DNA from: Thelephora terrestris
Lineage: Eukaryota > Basidiomycota > Agaricomycetes > Thelephorales > Thelephoraceae
Reading direction: 5' to 3'
Assembly: GCA_015956445.1 (NCBI GenBank)
Contig: WIUZ02000002.1
Coordinates: 62,001 to 126,000, forward strand
Length of the DNA: 64,000 nt
Part shown: positions 23,648 to 35,300 of the stretch, in pieces
How the letters are laid out: each line of letters starts with the position of its first letter
Position numbering within the stretch: the stretch's first letter is position 1
The notes under the pieces: model-generated
Told to the model about the DNA's origin: nothing
The model's database searches: none
What the model saw: the letters and a program-made list of their open reading frames with translations, nothing else
Position numbers and translations under genes: made by a program

Positions 23648-24951
23648 TTAACAAGAAGCCCCGACACGTGCCACCGTCGCAGCGATCAATCCGCTAGTCA
23701 AATCGGGATAAAGAATGATGTCAGAATTTGCGTAGTTCCCGTTTTTTCGTCCTTTGCTGACCTTGGTGCCGAAACCGGCGCGAAGACTTCGGCGAGAGCC
23801 CTGGATCAGGATCACGTTAGCTAATTGGCGTTTTCCGAGAAAAGAAGCAGGGACTGAAACGGAGAAGTATTGTCGATTCCGATGAATTTCAAGTCGACCG
23901 GAATATAATGTTTGTTTGGCAGCGTGTATGTCGCTCGATTGACTGCCCCGTTCTGGCTGATTAATCGCTGTCCCATCTTGTACAACGTCGCCTGGTTTTC
24001 TTCTTCATCAGTTCCGTCCGCACCGGAATTGTTGGCTCACCTGGACGCTCGCGCTTTCGTCCGTGGCGAAAACGGAAAGAGTGATCTCTCTCGCAGACTC
24101 GCTGACCTTGAGTCCTTCCCACGCGCCAAGACGACCGGGAGCCTGGATCTGTTTCTCGTCGAATTCGAGCCTCTTTTCATCGCTGGGCGCGGTGATCTCA
24201 AACGGAGCGAACGTGTACAACACGTCCACCGAAGTGCTAAAGATCCGATCATCGACTTGCGGCAAGGTCGTATATTCATCTCGGATGAATCCCTCGAACG
24301 CAGACCCGGTCGTTTTCAAAACTGCGAGATTTTCAGTGCCGTCAACCGGAGAGACTGAGAGAGCGATTGACCCAAGAGGTCGTTGATCCCTGCTGAAACG
24401 CTCCCGACCAGTTGGTCCTTTCCCCGGCTGGCGTCCACCTGAACCTTGACCACTCTCTTCTCCTCCCCGTCCCTCAGGAAAGAATGGTCGTGCGGTTTCC
24501 CATCGACAGCTATCCTTGTCCATCGGAGCTGCTCGATTGTCACGAGAGCCTTGCGGATGTGAGCGTACTTGGAAACGAGATGAGTCGCGAGATGCAACCC
24601 GAATCGCTCTGCGCTTAGAACGTGCGGGGAAATCTTTGCAAGATCTGTACCCTCTTCTCTGTCAATCACGCTTCTCGTGTCGTAGACTCACGCACTCACA
24701 ATATGTGATGTTCTTTATGGAATCTGTCGCGACGACGACGCCGTTGTCCGCTTGCGTGTAACTATTCGTTCTCCCCCCTCAAAATCGACCCGAAAAAGAA
24801 GTGGAATCTCCGCTTGCCTCGTATCCAATTCTCCCTCCAACAAAACCTGTACGTTGTACTCCACGATGTGGTGCACCTTATCCTCCCTTACCACCCTGAA
24901 AACCCTCACCTTGTCCTTGCCATACGTAGACTCTGCGAGATAAGAAGCCAT
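23648..24951 (-). CDS. Uricase (urate oxidase)
   Basis: Uricase oxidises urate to 5-hydroxyisourate in purine breakdown, usually in peroxisomes. The start at 24951 gives [20 protein letters not shown]. Downstream blocks are [92 protein letters not shown] and [19 protein letters not shown]. The C-terminus is [18 protein letters not shown], then VARVGASC with the stop at 23648-23650. One intron (24762-24817) must begin with GC rather than GT: AG|gcaagc to aatag, which rebuilds [11 protein letters not shown]. Two short introns near the end restore the conserved AEVF...APSGLI tail. The last three residues, ASC, are not a clear PTS1 signal. Confidence 0.95.
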
Positions 24952-25156
24952 GTTCGTGATAGGAAGAACTAACTAAAACGGCAAATGCCGATCAGATATC
25001 TTCGTGGAATCTACTTTCAGCCGGGGCGGGCCCTGCCCCGTTTGTGCTTGACCCTTGTACAATCTCCGGGTGCGGTCCTCTGCCTTCTGGTGCCTTTTCC
25101 AGCTGACGCTTACTTGCCCGCCGGCCCATCTTCTTTTCGTCCTGTTCCCCGATCGA

Positions 25157-26862
25157 TCACAGAATTGATCTCGATAAAAAAGAGGTGCTCACCCCATAAC
25201 CTTGCATTGTTTCTTCGTGTCCATAGCTCGGCGGCTCCGCCACCCTTTCCTCATGAATCTCTCGCGCATCGTCATACAGTCCCTCGTCCTCTTCGTCGTC
25301 CTCTACGCTGCTTCCCTCATCCGTCTCCTCCTCTTCAGTTTCGTACCCGACAGATCGTACCGCCGCCTCAATCGGTCCTCCCCTGTCCATCGCCTCGCTC
25401 GCCACCAGATACCTGGCGCAAAGCATCCGGATGTCGTTCCACCATTCCATCATCTCTTCATGACTTTTAGACCTGAAACTCCACGCGTGTGCAGACCCCC
25501 CACTCAACGATAAGCTCCGTCGCATGCTTGCACCCATCTTGGTAGTCCCCGTCCCATCCTTCCTACCCTCGATATGAAACTTGTGTGCCTTTGATGTCGA
25601 CGTCGACGGTGGTCCCAACGTGCACATCGGCAGGAATAGACTGAACAGCGGCCCCTTTCCCCCGAGTGCATCAGAGTTCTCGTATTCGTGCAGGAAACCC
25701 GCAGGCGTCAGCACGTAATAGCTTTCCTTGAACGACCTAGTGAACCGTTGCTTTCTCTCCAACAACCCCATATGCACCGCCATAACGCTCGAGTCCTCTT
25801 TCGCAGGGTACGTGATGACGTCAGGGCTCCTCAACGGTGTTTCAGGGTCCAGCAGATGATCGGTTCGTGCTGCGAACGAAAGCCATTCCTTGTCTGCTTC
25901 CAACCCATTCATTTGGTCCGCTAGTCCTCTCCAGACTCCCTGAACCGTCACAGAAGACCGAGACAACCATTCGTCATACGTCGCCCATGCGGATTGGATC
26001 GACCTGATTAGCGATTCTTCAAAATGCGCAGAAGACTGCTGGATGATGATAATCGACTTTTGCAGCAGGTTTTCTTCGTGGACCTGCTTGCTCAGCTGCC
26101 TTAGAACCGCCTGATTGGCAACAAACGGATCCATCTTGGCCGTAATGTTCATCGGCGAATTCTTGAATATCGAAACGTTCGTCGCCAGATCGCCCACATA
26201 CCGGGCAGATAGTTCCCGTTCCTTCGCAACGCTTGTCGCCAGCTTTCCTGTGTCGTTTTGAATGTTCTGTGGAGATTCCTAAGTCACCCGTCGCGACTTC
26301 CGTACTTTCAGCATCTCTCACCTTGATATGCGCCTTGATTTCAGTCCGAAGTTTCTGGAGGTGCTGCACGATCGATCCGTCGACGGTTCGGCCCAGATTA
26401 GCGTGTTGGTCAGCGATGCTCCGAGTCTTCTCTCTTATCGCGTAGTAAATGTCCTGTTGTCCCAATGTCTGAGTACAACATTCCCACCGGAAGCTCATGT
26501 GCTCACCTGTAGACCACCTTCACCGAGGAACTGATTTCCCGCACGGAAGGGGACTTGGATCACCGCTCCGAGCTTAGTCAGCTCTTTCGCCGTGTTGTTC
26601 TCTATATCTGCGATACCCTACGAAAAAGCGTTTGTATCACTCTGGAATTGAACAAAACGATTACTCTCACCTCAAAGTACGCGATCAACTGCTTTACGAT
26701 TGCCTTCCAGGCGACGAACCGTTCGATAAGGAGGTCAGACGGGCGCAAATCCTGGGGTGAAGTATTCTTCTTGATAAGAGATTGAGAGCGAGAGACCGAA
26801 GACCTTCGACTAGCCCTCGAAACTGAGGTCGCTCTCGATATCGATGCGGTTTCGTGGTTCAT
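25157..26862 (-). CDS. Slm1/Slm2-like PH-domain protein
   Basis: Slm1 and Slm2 bind PtdIns(4,5)P2 at eisosomes and recruit TORC2 to Ypk kinases. The N-terminus is Ser/Arg-rich (SISRATSVSRASRRSSVSRS). It is followed by RPSDLLIERFVAWKAIVKQL, then GIADIENNTAKELTKLG and FLGEGGLQDIYYAIREKTRS, the F-BAR-like helical region. The helical part continues through QVHEENLLQKSIIIIQ. A PH domain covers SVMAVHMGLLERKQRFTRSF, YYVLTPAGFLHEYENSD and the closing tryptophan helix AHAWSFRSKSHEEMMEWWND. An acidic tail (EEEETDEGSSVEDDEEDEG) leads to the stop at 25157. Introns are short and regular. The start is divergent from SND3 with 145 bases between. Confidence 0.9.
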
Positions 26863-27007
26863 TCTTGGTCGTTTGGAGTGAGGGGTTGTTTCCCTGACGT
26901 CACCGCAATGCTCGTCTTAAGTGTTCGTGACTGTCACATTCAGAATGGATCGCACGTGACAACGACCACGTCTCTCCTTCTCCTCAACCGCACAAGACTT
27001 GTCAACC

Positions 27008-27893
27008 ATGAACGCTGCGACCTCGAATCTCGCTATCTCTCTCCTTGTTATGCAAAGTGAGAGGGCTGATATCTGCCCTCTGTTTATTTTTTGACCATTT
27101 TTTTACTCTGTAAGTCGCGAGGAAGATTCCTTTCGATGATCCCGAGGTCTTGCTCTATGCTCGGATTGGTTACGTGTCTGCGCAGGTCATCGTCCTCGTC
27201 GCTTACTTTGTATGTTCGAGCAAGGTAGCCGTCTGTTCTTCTTAACCTATAAACGAACTACCCTCACCCGACCTCAGATCAAGCAAAAGAACGACCTCAC
27301 CGTTCTCAAATATGGTGAGCATTCTACCTCGTCCCCAGTCCCACCGTTGACTCACCACCCTATACACAGTGGAACCCAAAAGCCCCTTGGTTGGTTTACA
27401 CTAAGTCTTGTGTACGCATCCATTCTCACCTGTTCCGCAGTCACAAGAGTCGGGCAATCTCGTCATAACCACCGTCAAGGACTATGACCTTGGGGAAGTG
27501 TCAAAAGGCGTAAAGGGCGTATACACCGGGTTGGCTATGATGTACGAGAGCACCGCTCACTGTTACGCCGTGACAACACACGACTTACTCCCCTCCAAGG
27601 ACCTTCCTCCACCTCTACCTGAATTATACCCAACCTCTCTTCATCCAGGCCATCATGGCTTTGAAGAACTTGTACGACTCCAAACCGGTCAAGATCCACA
27701 TCTTCGGGGAGCCCGCAGAAGGCGAGCTGAAGCGTCCTTTCAAGGCCGGTGGACTATTTGGTAAGTCTATTTCTGAATACGAGGACCATAGGAACGTTTT
27801 GAACGCATCACAGGAGCTGCGGGAAGCCCAGAGACAGACAAGGCAGCCGTCGACGAGGCTGAGAAGCGGATTGGGGCCAAGAAGGAGGACTGA
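27008..27893 (+). CDS. SND3/PHO88 family ER membrane protein
   Basis: Pho88/Snd3 is part of the SRP-independent targeting route into the ER membrane and was first linked to phosphate uptake. The start MNAATSNLAISLLVMQ leads across an intron to IARKIPFDDPEVLLYARIGY, then VSAQVIVLVAYFV, a membrane helix. Later exons give KIKQKNDLTVLKYVEPKSPL, SQESGNLVITTVKDYDLGEV, TFLHLYLNYTQPLFIQAIMA (second helix) and GEPAEGELKRPFKAGG. It ends in a lysine/aspartate tail AEKRIGAKKED. The length, about 185 residues, is normal. The next gene is convergent, 79 bases on. Confidence 0.93.
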
Positions 27894-27972
27894 TTTTGTA
27901 CAGACATGTACATTTGTACACCCTGCTCTTCATCCTATGTTACGCCACTACTGGTAATTTACACCCTCGGGC

Positions 27973-29408
27973 TTAATCTAACTCCCAGCAGAACCGCTGC
28001 TCGATTTCGATCAGACGTCGACAAACCTGAGTGATGGCATCATTATCGACATTGGCCACCGAGAATCTCACCCAGCGTTTGCTATCGCCTTCCTGAAGTG
28101 TGGCCTCGGTTGCAAAGAGTTCCGCGGGTAGTACGAGAACACCCCCTTCCGCTGACAACCTCTCGCAAACTTCCATCGCATGCCTTCCTTTGAAAGGGTG
28201 CCTTACAAAAGCGAAATATCCGCCCTGAGCGCCTATCCTCCACAAGGAAGGGAGATTGGCTTTAAAGTGCTCATGGCGGGAACGCACAGCCTCGGCTTTG
28301 TTACGAACGAAGGACCTTAACCTGGGAAGGGTCGAGGCAAGCGCCAGCTGGATCGGTCTCGGCGCACATATGAGCAAAGTGTCGAGGATTGTGATGATAT
28401 GGCTGAGAACCATTTTTGGCGCCACGATGGCCCCAAGCCTATGGCCAGGCACGCAGTAACTCTTGGAAAACGAGAAGAGATGAATGAGGGTAGAACGCCA
28501 GTCCCAGTCCTTCGAAGGTTCGAACAAATGATGAGGAACGTCGTTGGTGATGAAATCCCGGTATGTTTCATCGAGGATGAGGGCAATGTCTCGGGACTTT
28601 GCGAGAGCTGCGAATGCACGCAGGAGGTCTGGAGCATAGACAGCACCAGTCTGGGGATGGTCTCAGCAGATCCAGATTAGTTGGACCAGTCAGAAGACCT
28701 ACGGGGTTGTTTGGACTGACAAGGGCAATCGCCTTTGTTCTATCCGTCAAAAGCGACCTGCAGTCTTCAACCTTTGGCTGAAACCCCGTAGAAGGGTGCG
28801 TAGCCAATGGGATGGCTTCGACCCCTAACATCTCCAATGCCATCCTACCAAAGATTGGTGGGGGATCGCCGACACGGACCATGGAAGCACGCTCACTTGT
28901 GATTGAAATACCTAGGAGGCAAAGGACGATCGTGAACGGATATGCGTGGGTAGGAGAAGAAGATGGTAGGTTACCACGGAACGGGAAGTATGACCTGGTC
29001 GCCTGGGTCGGCCAAGGCCATTATAACAGCGACGAAGGCCATGTTACAGCCGGCAGTCAGGACGATATCATCTGACGTGAGATCAATGTGATCCCCATAG
29101 ACGACTCGCATTTCGTGAGCGAGAGTAGATCTCATGGAAGCTTCACCCGCAATATCCGTGTATGAGCATGTAGATTCTGATGATCCGTAAGAACCTATGG
29201 CATCTAGAAGGAGTTTGGGCGGGGGACTATCTGGAACGCCCTGGGACATGTCAATCAAGGGTTGGGTAGGAGTGGGCTGGTAACGACCACCCCACGCTTT
29301 GACGAGAGGGATGCTTTTAGAATGATTATGAGAAAACTTCAAAAAAAGGCAAGAGAGATATACCGACGGGGGCTTAGTCGTGTTGATTATGTTCAGGGAT
29401 ACTTTCAT
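27973..29408 (-). CDS. Class I/II PLP-dependent aminotransferase
   Basis: A fold-type I aminotransferase of the aspartate aminotransferase superfamily. Visible parts are MSQGVPDSPPPKLLLDAIGS, the cofactor-binding DIVLTAGCNMAFVAVIMAL, SPNNPTGAVYAP (substrate-side Asn and Gly, across an intron), ALILDETYRDF (Asp and Tyr that hold the PLP ring) and SFSKSYCVPGHRLGA with the Schiff-base Lys. The end RFCWELD is followed by the stop at 27973-27975. The start at 29408 (MKVSLNIINTT) is likely; another in-frame start is at 29438. The substrate is not determined. It resembles the kynurenine/aromatic aminotransferase and ACC synthase-like branch more than true AspAT. Confidence 0.87.
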
Positions 29409-29529
29409 GACGGTAAGTGGTGGAGAATGGACAGCCACGTGTGAAGGTGATCGGAGGACGGACCAAGCCGGGTTGGATCACGTTTGCCAACAAGCAACGG
29501 CTCCTCTTTCGCTTTCATCACCATCCCAA

Positions 29530-30127
29530 ATGGCGTCCAACACTCTTCGCCAAGTACCTCGCTCGTTTAGAACCAATGCGTGCAAGAGGTTTTACTCTAC
29601 GACTCCTCCCTCGACGCAGCAATCTGCGGAACAGCTGCAGAAGAAGGTGACGGAATTTGCAGCTTCGGCGCAAGAAAGTTTGAACAAGGTGTGGGGTGTA
29701 ACCAAAAAAAGCCTGGGGCCGTTTGGCGAACGTCTGACCGGAGCTTTGGGCTGTAAGTTTGGGATGGGGTTGCGGGATTGCAATGCCTGACGCGCCTTGG
29801 ACAGCATACAGAGCTCCCGTGACGTACAACCTACAGGTCACGCGTGAGCTACTGAAGCAGGTTTACGTTGCAGAAAGGCTTCGAATTCCGCACTGGACTA
29901 CGTTCGTGAGCGAGTATGGCTTGCTGTTGTCCCGGGCGAGGAACCCAGCTTTCTTGCGCGAGGTGGTCCGAAGTGGGGAATGGGTGAAGGTCGGAGTATA
30001 TGTTATTGAGGGCTACGGGATTTTCAAGGTGTGTTTACATATCTGTGCAAGAGTCTGCACTTACATGATTTGTAAGATTGGAGAGATCATTGGACGTAGG
30101 AATCTCGTAGGTTACAACATTCAATAA
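29530..30127 (+). CDS. ATP20: Mitochondrial ATP synthase subunit g
   Basis: Subunit g is a membrane subunit of F1FO-ATP synthase needed for dimers and cristae shape. The start gives MASNTLRQVPRSFRTNACKR, a plausible mitochondrial leader, then a helical region QLQKKVTEFAASAQESLNKV. Two introns connect to SYRAPVTYNLQVTRELLKQV, YVAERLRIPHW and the C-terminal membrane helix GEWVKVGVYVIEGYGIFK, which carries GXXXG-like spacing. It ends IGEIIGRRNLVGYNIQ at 30127. The length, about 150 residues, is slightly above yeast Atp20. It is divergent from the aminotransferase, with about 120 bases between starts. Confidence 0.92.
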
Positions 30128-30282
30128 ATAGACCGGCAAGTTGGGCGGCGACACACGACCGTTAATCGTTTCACGCATGCAATAGCCCATTGATTGTTTG
30201 AAGATGGGATTGATATTGATCGATAAAGTACAGATGAGGTGATACAACAAGGCAGGATAACGAGAGTAAAGTAAGAGAGCGT

Positions 30283-30732
30283 TCAGAGGTCCTTGGTGTC
30301 ATCAGAGTTGTCCCTGTATCTCTGATTCAACCTCTGGAGGGCCTCATTCCTGCTCTCCCAGCTGTCCGGGTCAGACCCTGGATCAGAAGACGGGGCAGTT
30401 GTGGGGATGGTTGGAACAGGGGTGCTTGGGGAGGTTATAGGAAGGCCGGAGGAGTTAAGTGGGCTATAGGGGCCTGGGGAATAGACGGCGATTGGAGAGT
30501 TTGGAGGAACACCGGTGAGGTGAGCGGGGAAATGCTTTCCTCTCTGGGCGGATTTAGACCAGGCATCCTCTGGGGAACCAGAACCACCTGAGGAAGTAGC
30601 TAGTGGACGGATTAGTTGCAAGTAGAGGTAGAAGAGAGACAGGTTACAATCGTGTTCCGATGGGTAGTTTGCAGTCTCGTAGTCAGTCCCCTCTGGCTTT
30701 GGAGAAGACTGGATCTCTTCAGAGTCGAACAT
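30283..30732 (-). CDS. Small unknown protein, Ser/Pro-rich
   Basis: Two exons (30732-30651 and 30600-30283, joined over an intron with gtaacc and cactag ends) give about 133 residues: MFDSEEIQSSPKPEGTDYET to DSTSSGGSGSPEDAWSKSAQ. A proline/serine stretch follows (PIAVYSPGPYSPLNSSG), then a short charged helix RNEALQRLNQRYRDNSDDT. There is no membrane segment or known domain. It is likely disordered. The evidence is one regular intron and clean placement between two genes; I do not recognise it. Confidence 0.5.
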   Translation of the reverse strand: MFDSEEIQSSPKPEGTDYETANYPSEHDCNLSLFYLYLQLIRPLATSSGGSGSPEDAWSKSAQRGKHFPAHLTGVPPNSPIAVYSPGPYSPLNSSGLPITSPSTPVPTIPTTAPSSDPGSDPDSWESRNEALQRLNQRYRDNSDDTKDL

Positions 30733-30936
30733 GGTCGTCGAGAATAGAGAGCAGGAGGAGTAGAGATTGGATTATGATCCGGGGAACTGAATTAGGTAAT
30801 GAATTGAAACTCCGAGTATTTCCTTTTTAGCAGAAGGCTTCTTTTCTTTTTTCTTTCCCCTCCCCCGACCCGTTCTCGCCCTGTTCACTCACAACACTCG
30901 AACATTTCCTGAATTCGCTGTCTGCCTTTCTGTCAA

Positions 30937-32250
30937 ATGCATCCGGTACTTCGGAGATCGTCCCGTCTTCAATCTAAACGAAAACGGTCTATTTCTCCAC
31001 CCCCCGCCCCCCTCCACGTCGTTCATAACGTCTCCCACGATGTCACCGTCGTCGCCGCTTCCACCCCGCCACCACTCCTCCTCGACGATCACGACGACCT
31101 CAAACCACCTCACCCTAAACGCCGCAAGGTTGACCCCGTGCCAAACCTCCCCGCCCTCCAACCTATATCCTACTCAAGATTCCCCAGGCGAGGCAGGTCT
31201 CCTCTCTCCACCGATCCATCCTTGCCCACTTCCCTCAACGTCCCTCAACCTTCTACCTCCGCTTCCCCTCCTCCCTCCTCCTTCCTCTCGATTCCCTTCC
31301 CTCGTAGGCGTCGCAACGTCTATGTAGAGAACAACGGCAGGATACCCAGTCTTTGGAAGTACATCTGTGTCGAACGAATAGAGACTTTGTATGTTTTTAC
31401 CTCTCTCCTTTCCTATTGTCTCTCAACTTCTCGCTGTAGATATCACAAGTATGGATACGCAAACGTTATGGCCGCAGAGAACAACACGTTTTCCTCTCCA
31501 ACACAGTTCAGCATCTCCACCCCCTCCACATACGATACAGATGCAGACATATCCTTTGCTCAAGAGGACGATGACGATGAAGATCTCACCAACCTCGATG
31601 ATATTGATAATCAACTCCTCCAAACCCTCCAAGACCCAGGTCTCCTCGATATCGACGCAATTGGCGAGATTGACCCAGAACTCGTTGACCAATTCCCTTC
31701 CTTGGATTCCCAAAAACCCCCACTTCCCATTCCATTCCCCCCTCTTTCATCAATACAAGTTCCCGGTCTCGACTGCACCGTCTCAGACGACGTCGTCATT
31801 GGGCCCATCAATCTCAAGCTCAGTCGTGGAACCAGGACCAGGTTCGTATCCTCCCTTAGAGGAAGTAGCGTCATCGAATATAAATCCCCCAATCAATACC
31901 CCTCCGATGACCCCATGGGGAGAGGCACCCCAATTGATCTCCAAAGACGTGCAGATTGGACTTATACCCCCACCTTTACTCTCGAGCAAAACTGGCCCAA
32001 TCAAGAGTGGAACCTTTTTCTCGACAGTATCGTTCGCATCGTCAATCCCTCATCTCCGCTCACTTCTTCTCCTGATATTTATCCTCTCTCTACTTCCTCA
32101 CCAAGCACTGTTTCCGAAGACAGACTCTTACCAACTAAACAGCAATTGGCTGGTCTCCTCAGAGGCCCTCTTTTCGACGACGCTCATTCCATCGTGGTCC
32201 CTGTCGTACCAGTTGGTCCCTCAAGTACCCTTAGCTGTGCTCTTGGGTAA
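30937..32250 (+). CDS. Unknown nuclear-type protein, 420 residues
   Basis: Exons 30937-31388 and 31440-32250 join in frame to 420 residues. The N-terminus is very basic and proline-rich (RRSSRLQSKRKRSISPPP; KPPHPKRRKVDP), with several nuclear-localisation-like patches. After the intron, YHKYGYANVMAAENN leads to an acidic block (FAQEDDDDEDLTNLDDID) and a leucine/aspartate-rich region. No domain is recognised. The basic start plus acidic centre suggests a chromatin or transcription role, but that is a guess from composition. The start ATG is well placed and the single intron is clean. Confidence 0.6.
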   Translation: MHPVLRRSSRLQSKRKRSISPPPAPLHVVHNVSHDVTVVAASTPPPLLLDDHDDLKPPHPKRRKVDPVPNLPALQPISYSRFPRRGRSPLSTDPSLPTSLNVPQPSTSASPPPSSFLSIPFPRRRRNVYVENNGRIPSLWKYICVERIETLYVFTSLLSYCLSTSRCRYHKYGYANVMAAENNTFSSPTQFSISTPSTYDTDADISFAQEDDDDEDLTNLDDIDNQLLQTLQDPGLLDIDAIGEIDPELVDQFPSLDSQKPPLPIPFPPLSSIQVPGLDCTVSDDVVIGPINLKLSRGTRTRFVSSLRGSSVIEYKSPNQYPSDDPMGRGTPIDLQRRADWTYTPTFTLEQNWPNQEWNLFLDSIVRIVNPSSPLTSSPDIYPLSTSSPSTVSEDRLLPTKQQLAGLLRGPLFDDAHSIVVPVVPVGPSSTLSCALG

Positions 32251-32396
32251 CATCCTATTTGGCATCCATCAGCACACCTGTCATTGCTTTCTCTCTCTCT
32301 CAAATGGTGCTCTTTTTGGGTCTATAGTTTCCTGTAATCATAAATGTATTTCATTGCGCGATTGTATAATACAACGTCTCTTTCCTGGCCATCTCT

Positions 32397-35300
32397 TCAC
32401 TTTGGCAATGGTTGAGAAGCGACCGTTCTCGCCTCGCTCACCATGGAACCCAAATTCCCTCCAAACACCCCTTGCCCAGACATCCGACCCATTTCGCTCT
32501 CCAGCAGTTCCCGAGGATCGTTGACATACCCCACTGGATCAATATTCACACTCTCTGATGCTGCAAGTCGGGAGTAGGCCGCCTGGTAACCCGCGTTCTG
32601 CTCCTCGTGGTCGATCGCCGTCAGGCCTGCATCCGCATCCTCTTCCCCGCCAGCCTCCTTCGTTAGGTGCTGGGGGTTGGCAAAAAGCCTATACAGCCCC
32701 GTGAGAACTTGCGTCCTGTCCCACGGAACATGACCAACTTGAGTCTTTTCCTCGCAAAGTAGCTCCTGAGTGTGCTCACCAGACGCTCGCAAATTCCGGT
32801 TTGCGCATTATCTCGCTTTGCACCAACATTCTGACGATTCCAACCGCCACCACTTTCTGATCCCTGGGAGCCGTAAGCGGAACTTGAGGAATGACAAAGT
32901 TCAGCAGAATTTGAGACCAAAGTCTAAGTGTCCGTTCTCAGTCATTAGTAAAATCGCAGCCGTCGAATCAGAGAACGCTGACTTACCCCCCTTGAATCTG
33001 CTCCACGATCTCGACCAAATAGTCCGGAGAAAGCCCTGGGACGTTGATTCCCATAACAAAAGTCAAAAAGTAGACGAGGTGGTAGACGTATTTATCTGTC
33101 TTGCTCGTTTGCATCCTGTTCAGTAAAGTTACGATAATCGCAGGGAAGTACTGGTGGAGCTTCTGTCTGCAGCCCTGTCTAGATCAAGAGTCAAAACAAC
33201 AAGAGAAACGCGTGGACCCACGGAGGTATGTTCTGAACAACGGCCTGCAGGAGTTCGAATCCCCATCCGTCGTTTATCTTTGACGGGATCAATCGTTGTT
33301 GGATGATGGCCAGAATGGCTGTGTACTGCCCAGTCTCTACCAGCTGTGCCGAGTCTTTGGCTAGGAACGCCTTCAACAGCTTGACTAAACCAGGCACGCT
33401 CCCCTTCTGCTGCCAGCCTGCAGGTGTCAACAGGAAGGGAAGGATCGAACGGTATTCGTTTGGGACCGACGAAGTGTGAAGCTCCAGCATTTGTCCCAGA
33501 ATTTGAAACACATAAGGAATATACTCTGGCGAGCGGTAAGGTAACTAACAGATCTGCACAAGAACTAGTCATCACTCACGGTCAACATCTTGTTGGAGTA
33601 TGAAGGTGAACGGCCCAAAGAGTTGTCCTTCAAAAATGGGGACCGTCGCTGGGTTCGCTGCAGCGACAAATCTGCACAAACGGGTAAGTTGTGAACGTGT
33701 GAACCCCTCTCCCGCCTCCAACTTGCCTCAAAAGACCTGACAGGCTTTCGAATAGATACTGATCGAAGTTCGGGTTACTCGGATTTTTAGAGGTGGCTCC
33801 AAGGATTCGAACCAATCGCTGCAATGTTTGGTCAAAATTGGTGGTGGCCAGCGACTGCCTGGTCGTGAAGATAATCCTCATGATACCTTGACCGCAAATC
33901 AACGTGGTCTCATGAGCGACAGTTCCGATGAAACAACCGGACTTTTCCTTACATTTCATCATAAAGTCATTTTCAGCCAGCTTTTCTGGACTACCGGCCG
34001 ACTCCAGTTTGGTTAATACCGTATCGATCAGTTCACCAGAGAACGGCTGGATGTCTTCGGGCTTGAAGCTGGAATGCAGGAAAGCGTCAGTAAGCAAAAT
34101 TCCAGAGTAAGAGTAGCTATCACGCCTACAGAACGACATTTCCCCTCCTGATAAAGAGAATACGTTCTATTGCTAATGCTGCGTACGTGCATACCACATA
34201 GTTGCTGGATTGCAGGTGCCGAGCCAAGTGCGGCAAGACCGTCAGCAATTGATCCTTTGTCAACTGTAACACAACGCGCCACAAGTGAGTTGGGGCCCTA
34301 ATCACCTGACTGACAAGCACCTTACCTGATTCCTGAATGTGTTCAAGAACCTGATGGCGTCGACCTGCAGGATTGGGTGTACAGTCCCTTCGAGGGCCTG
34401 TAGGTCTTGGAACACATTGTTCGAGAAAAATTCGACAACGTTTATGCGTGAGTTGGTAGATGTTACTCCTGACTGATGATAGGGGGTGTGGTGAATGAGC
34501 GGTCATAAGAAGAATAACAAGGAGAACGAACCGCGACAGTTGACCCTCGCGTTGCAATCGCCCCTAGTAAATACACCGCAACGTCCTTAAATCGCCAGTT
34601 TTCGCGAGGGTTAGAGGTGTATGTTTCCAACCCCTTCTGAATCAATGAGCCAACAACTTCAGTCGTTTCACCCTCCAGCCCGCCGGCGACGAGTGCTTTC
34701 AGCACATCGGCGGCGGCCTGCCTGCGGGTCACGGCCTCGCCGCTCGTTCCACCAACTGTACCTGCTGAAGGGATGGACAAATCCAACCGGATAAACTCCA
34801 AGGGGTCGTCTTCGAACTGTTCGATGTCGTGATCTACCGGCAAATGTGTCACTGTGCTGGGATATCACCGCAGTGTATAGTACTGACCCCGAAGACCAAT
34901 GTTAGGGACAACTACACCTTCGACGAGCACAGATATCATTTGTTTGTCCGAAAAGTATTGTTTGTAATGTCCTATCCTGATGGTTGTAGACAAGAACCGC
35001 AGGGCTTGTGCTACCAGCTAGGGGGAGGATTAACCGACAGAAATATGTGAGCCTTTCTGTAGGATTCAACGCACGTGGTCATCAGACACCCCAGGTAGCT
35101 TTCCACCGCTGAGTAACTCCCAGGTTGCCGTCACAAACAACTCAACAGAGCCAGAGCTTTGTAATACTTCTGGGTAAAGCTTCGTGTAGAGCTGTCCCAA
35201 CAATGAGTATCCGGTACGGAAGGTTCGTTGTGTGCCTACCTCCGCGATTTCGAATATCCTAGTCTTGATTTGGGAGGACAGGGAAGGTGTGGTGTCATCG

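Noticed and set aside
24720-24820. Apparent frameshift in a run of G in uricase
   Set aside because: The run lies inside a GC-AG intron; removing the intron restores the conserved protein without any error.
33245-33265. GAGTTCGAATCC, a tRNA B-box-like word
   Set aside because: It lies in a coding exon of CSE1 and has no A box or clover-leaf arms around it. Similar words at 33803 and 40644 were rejected for the same reason.
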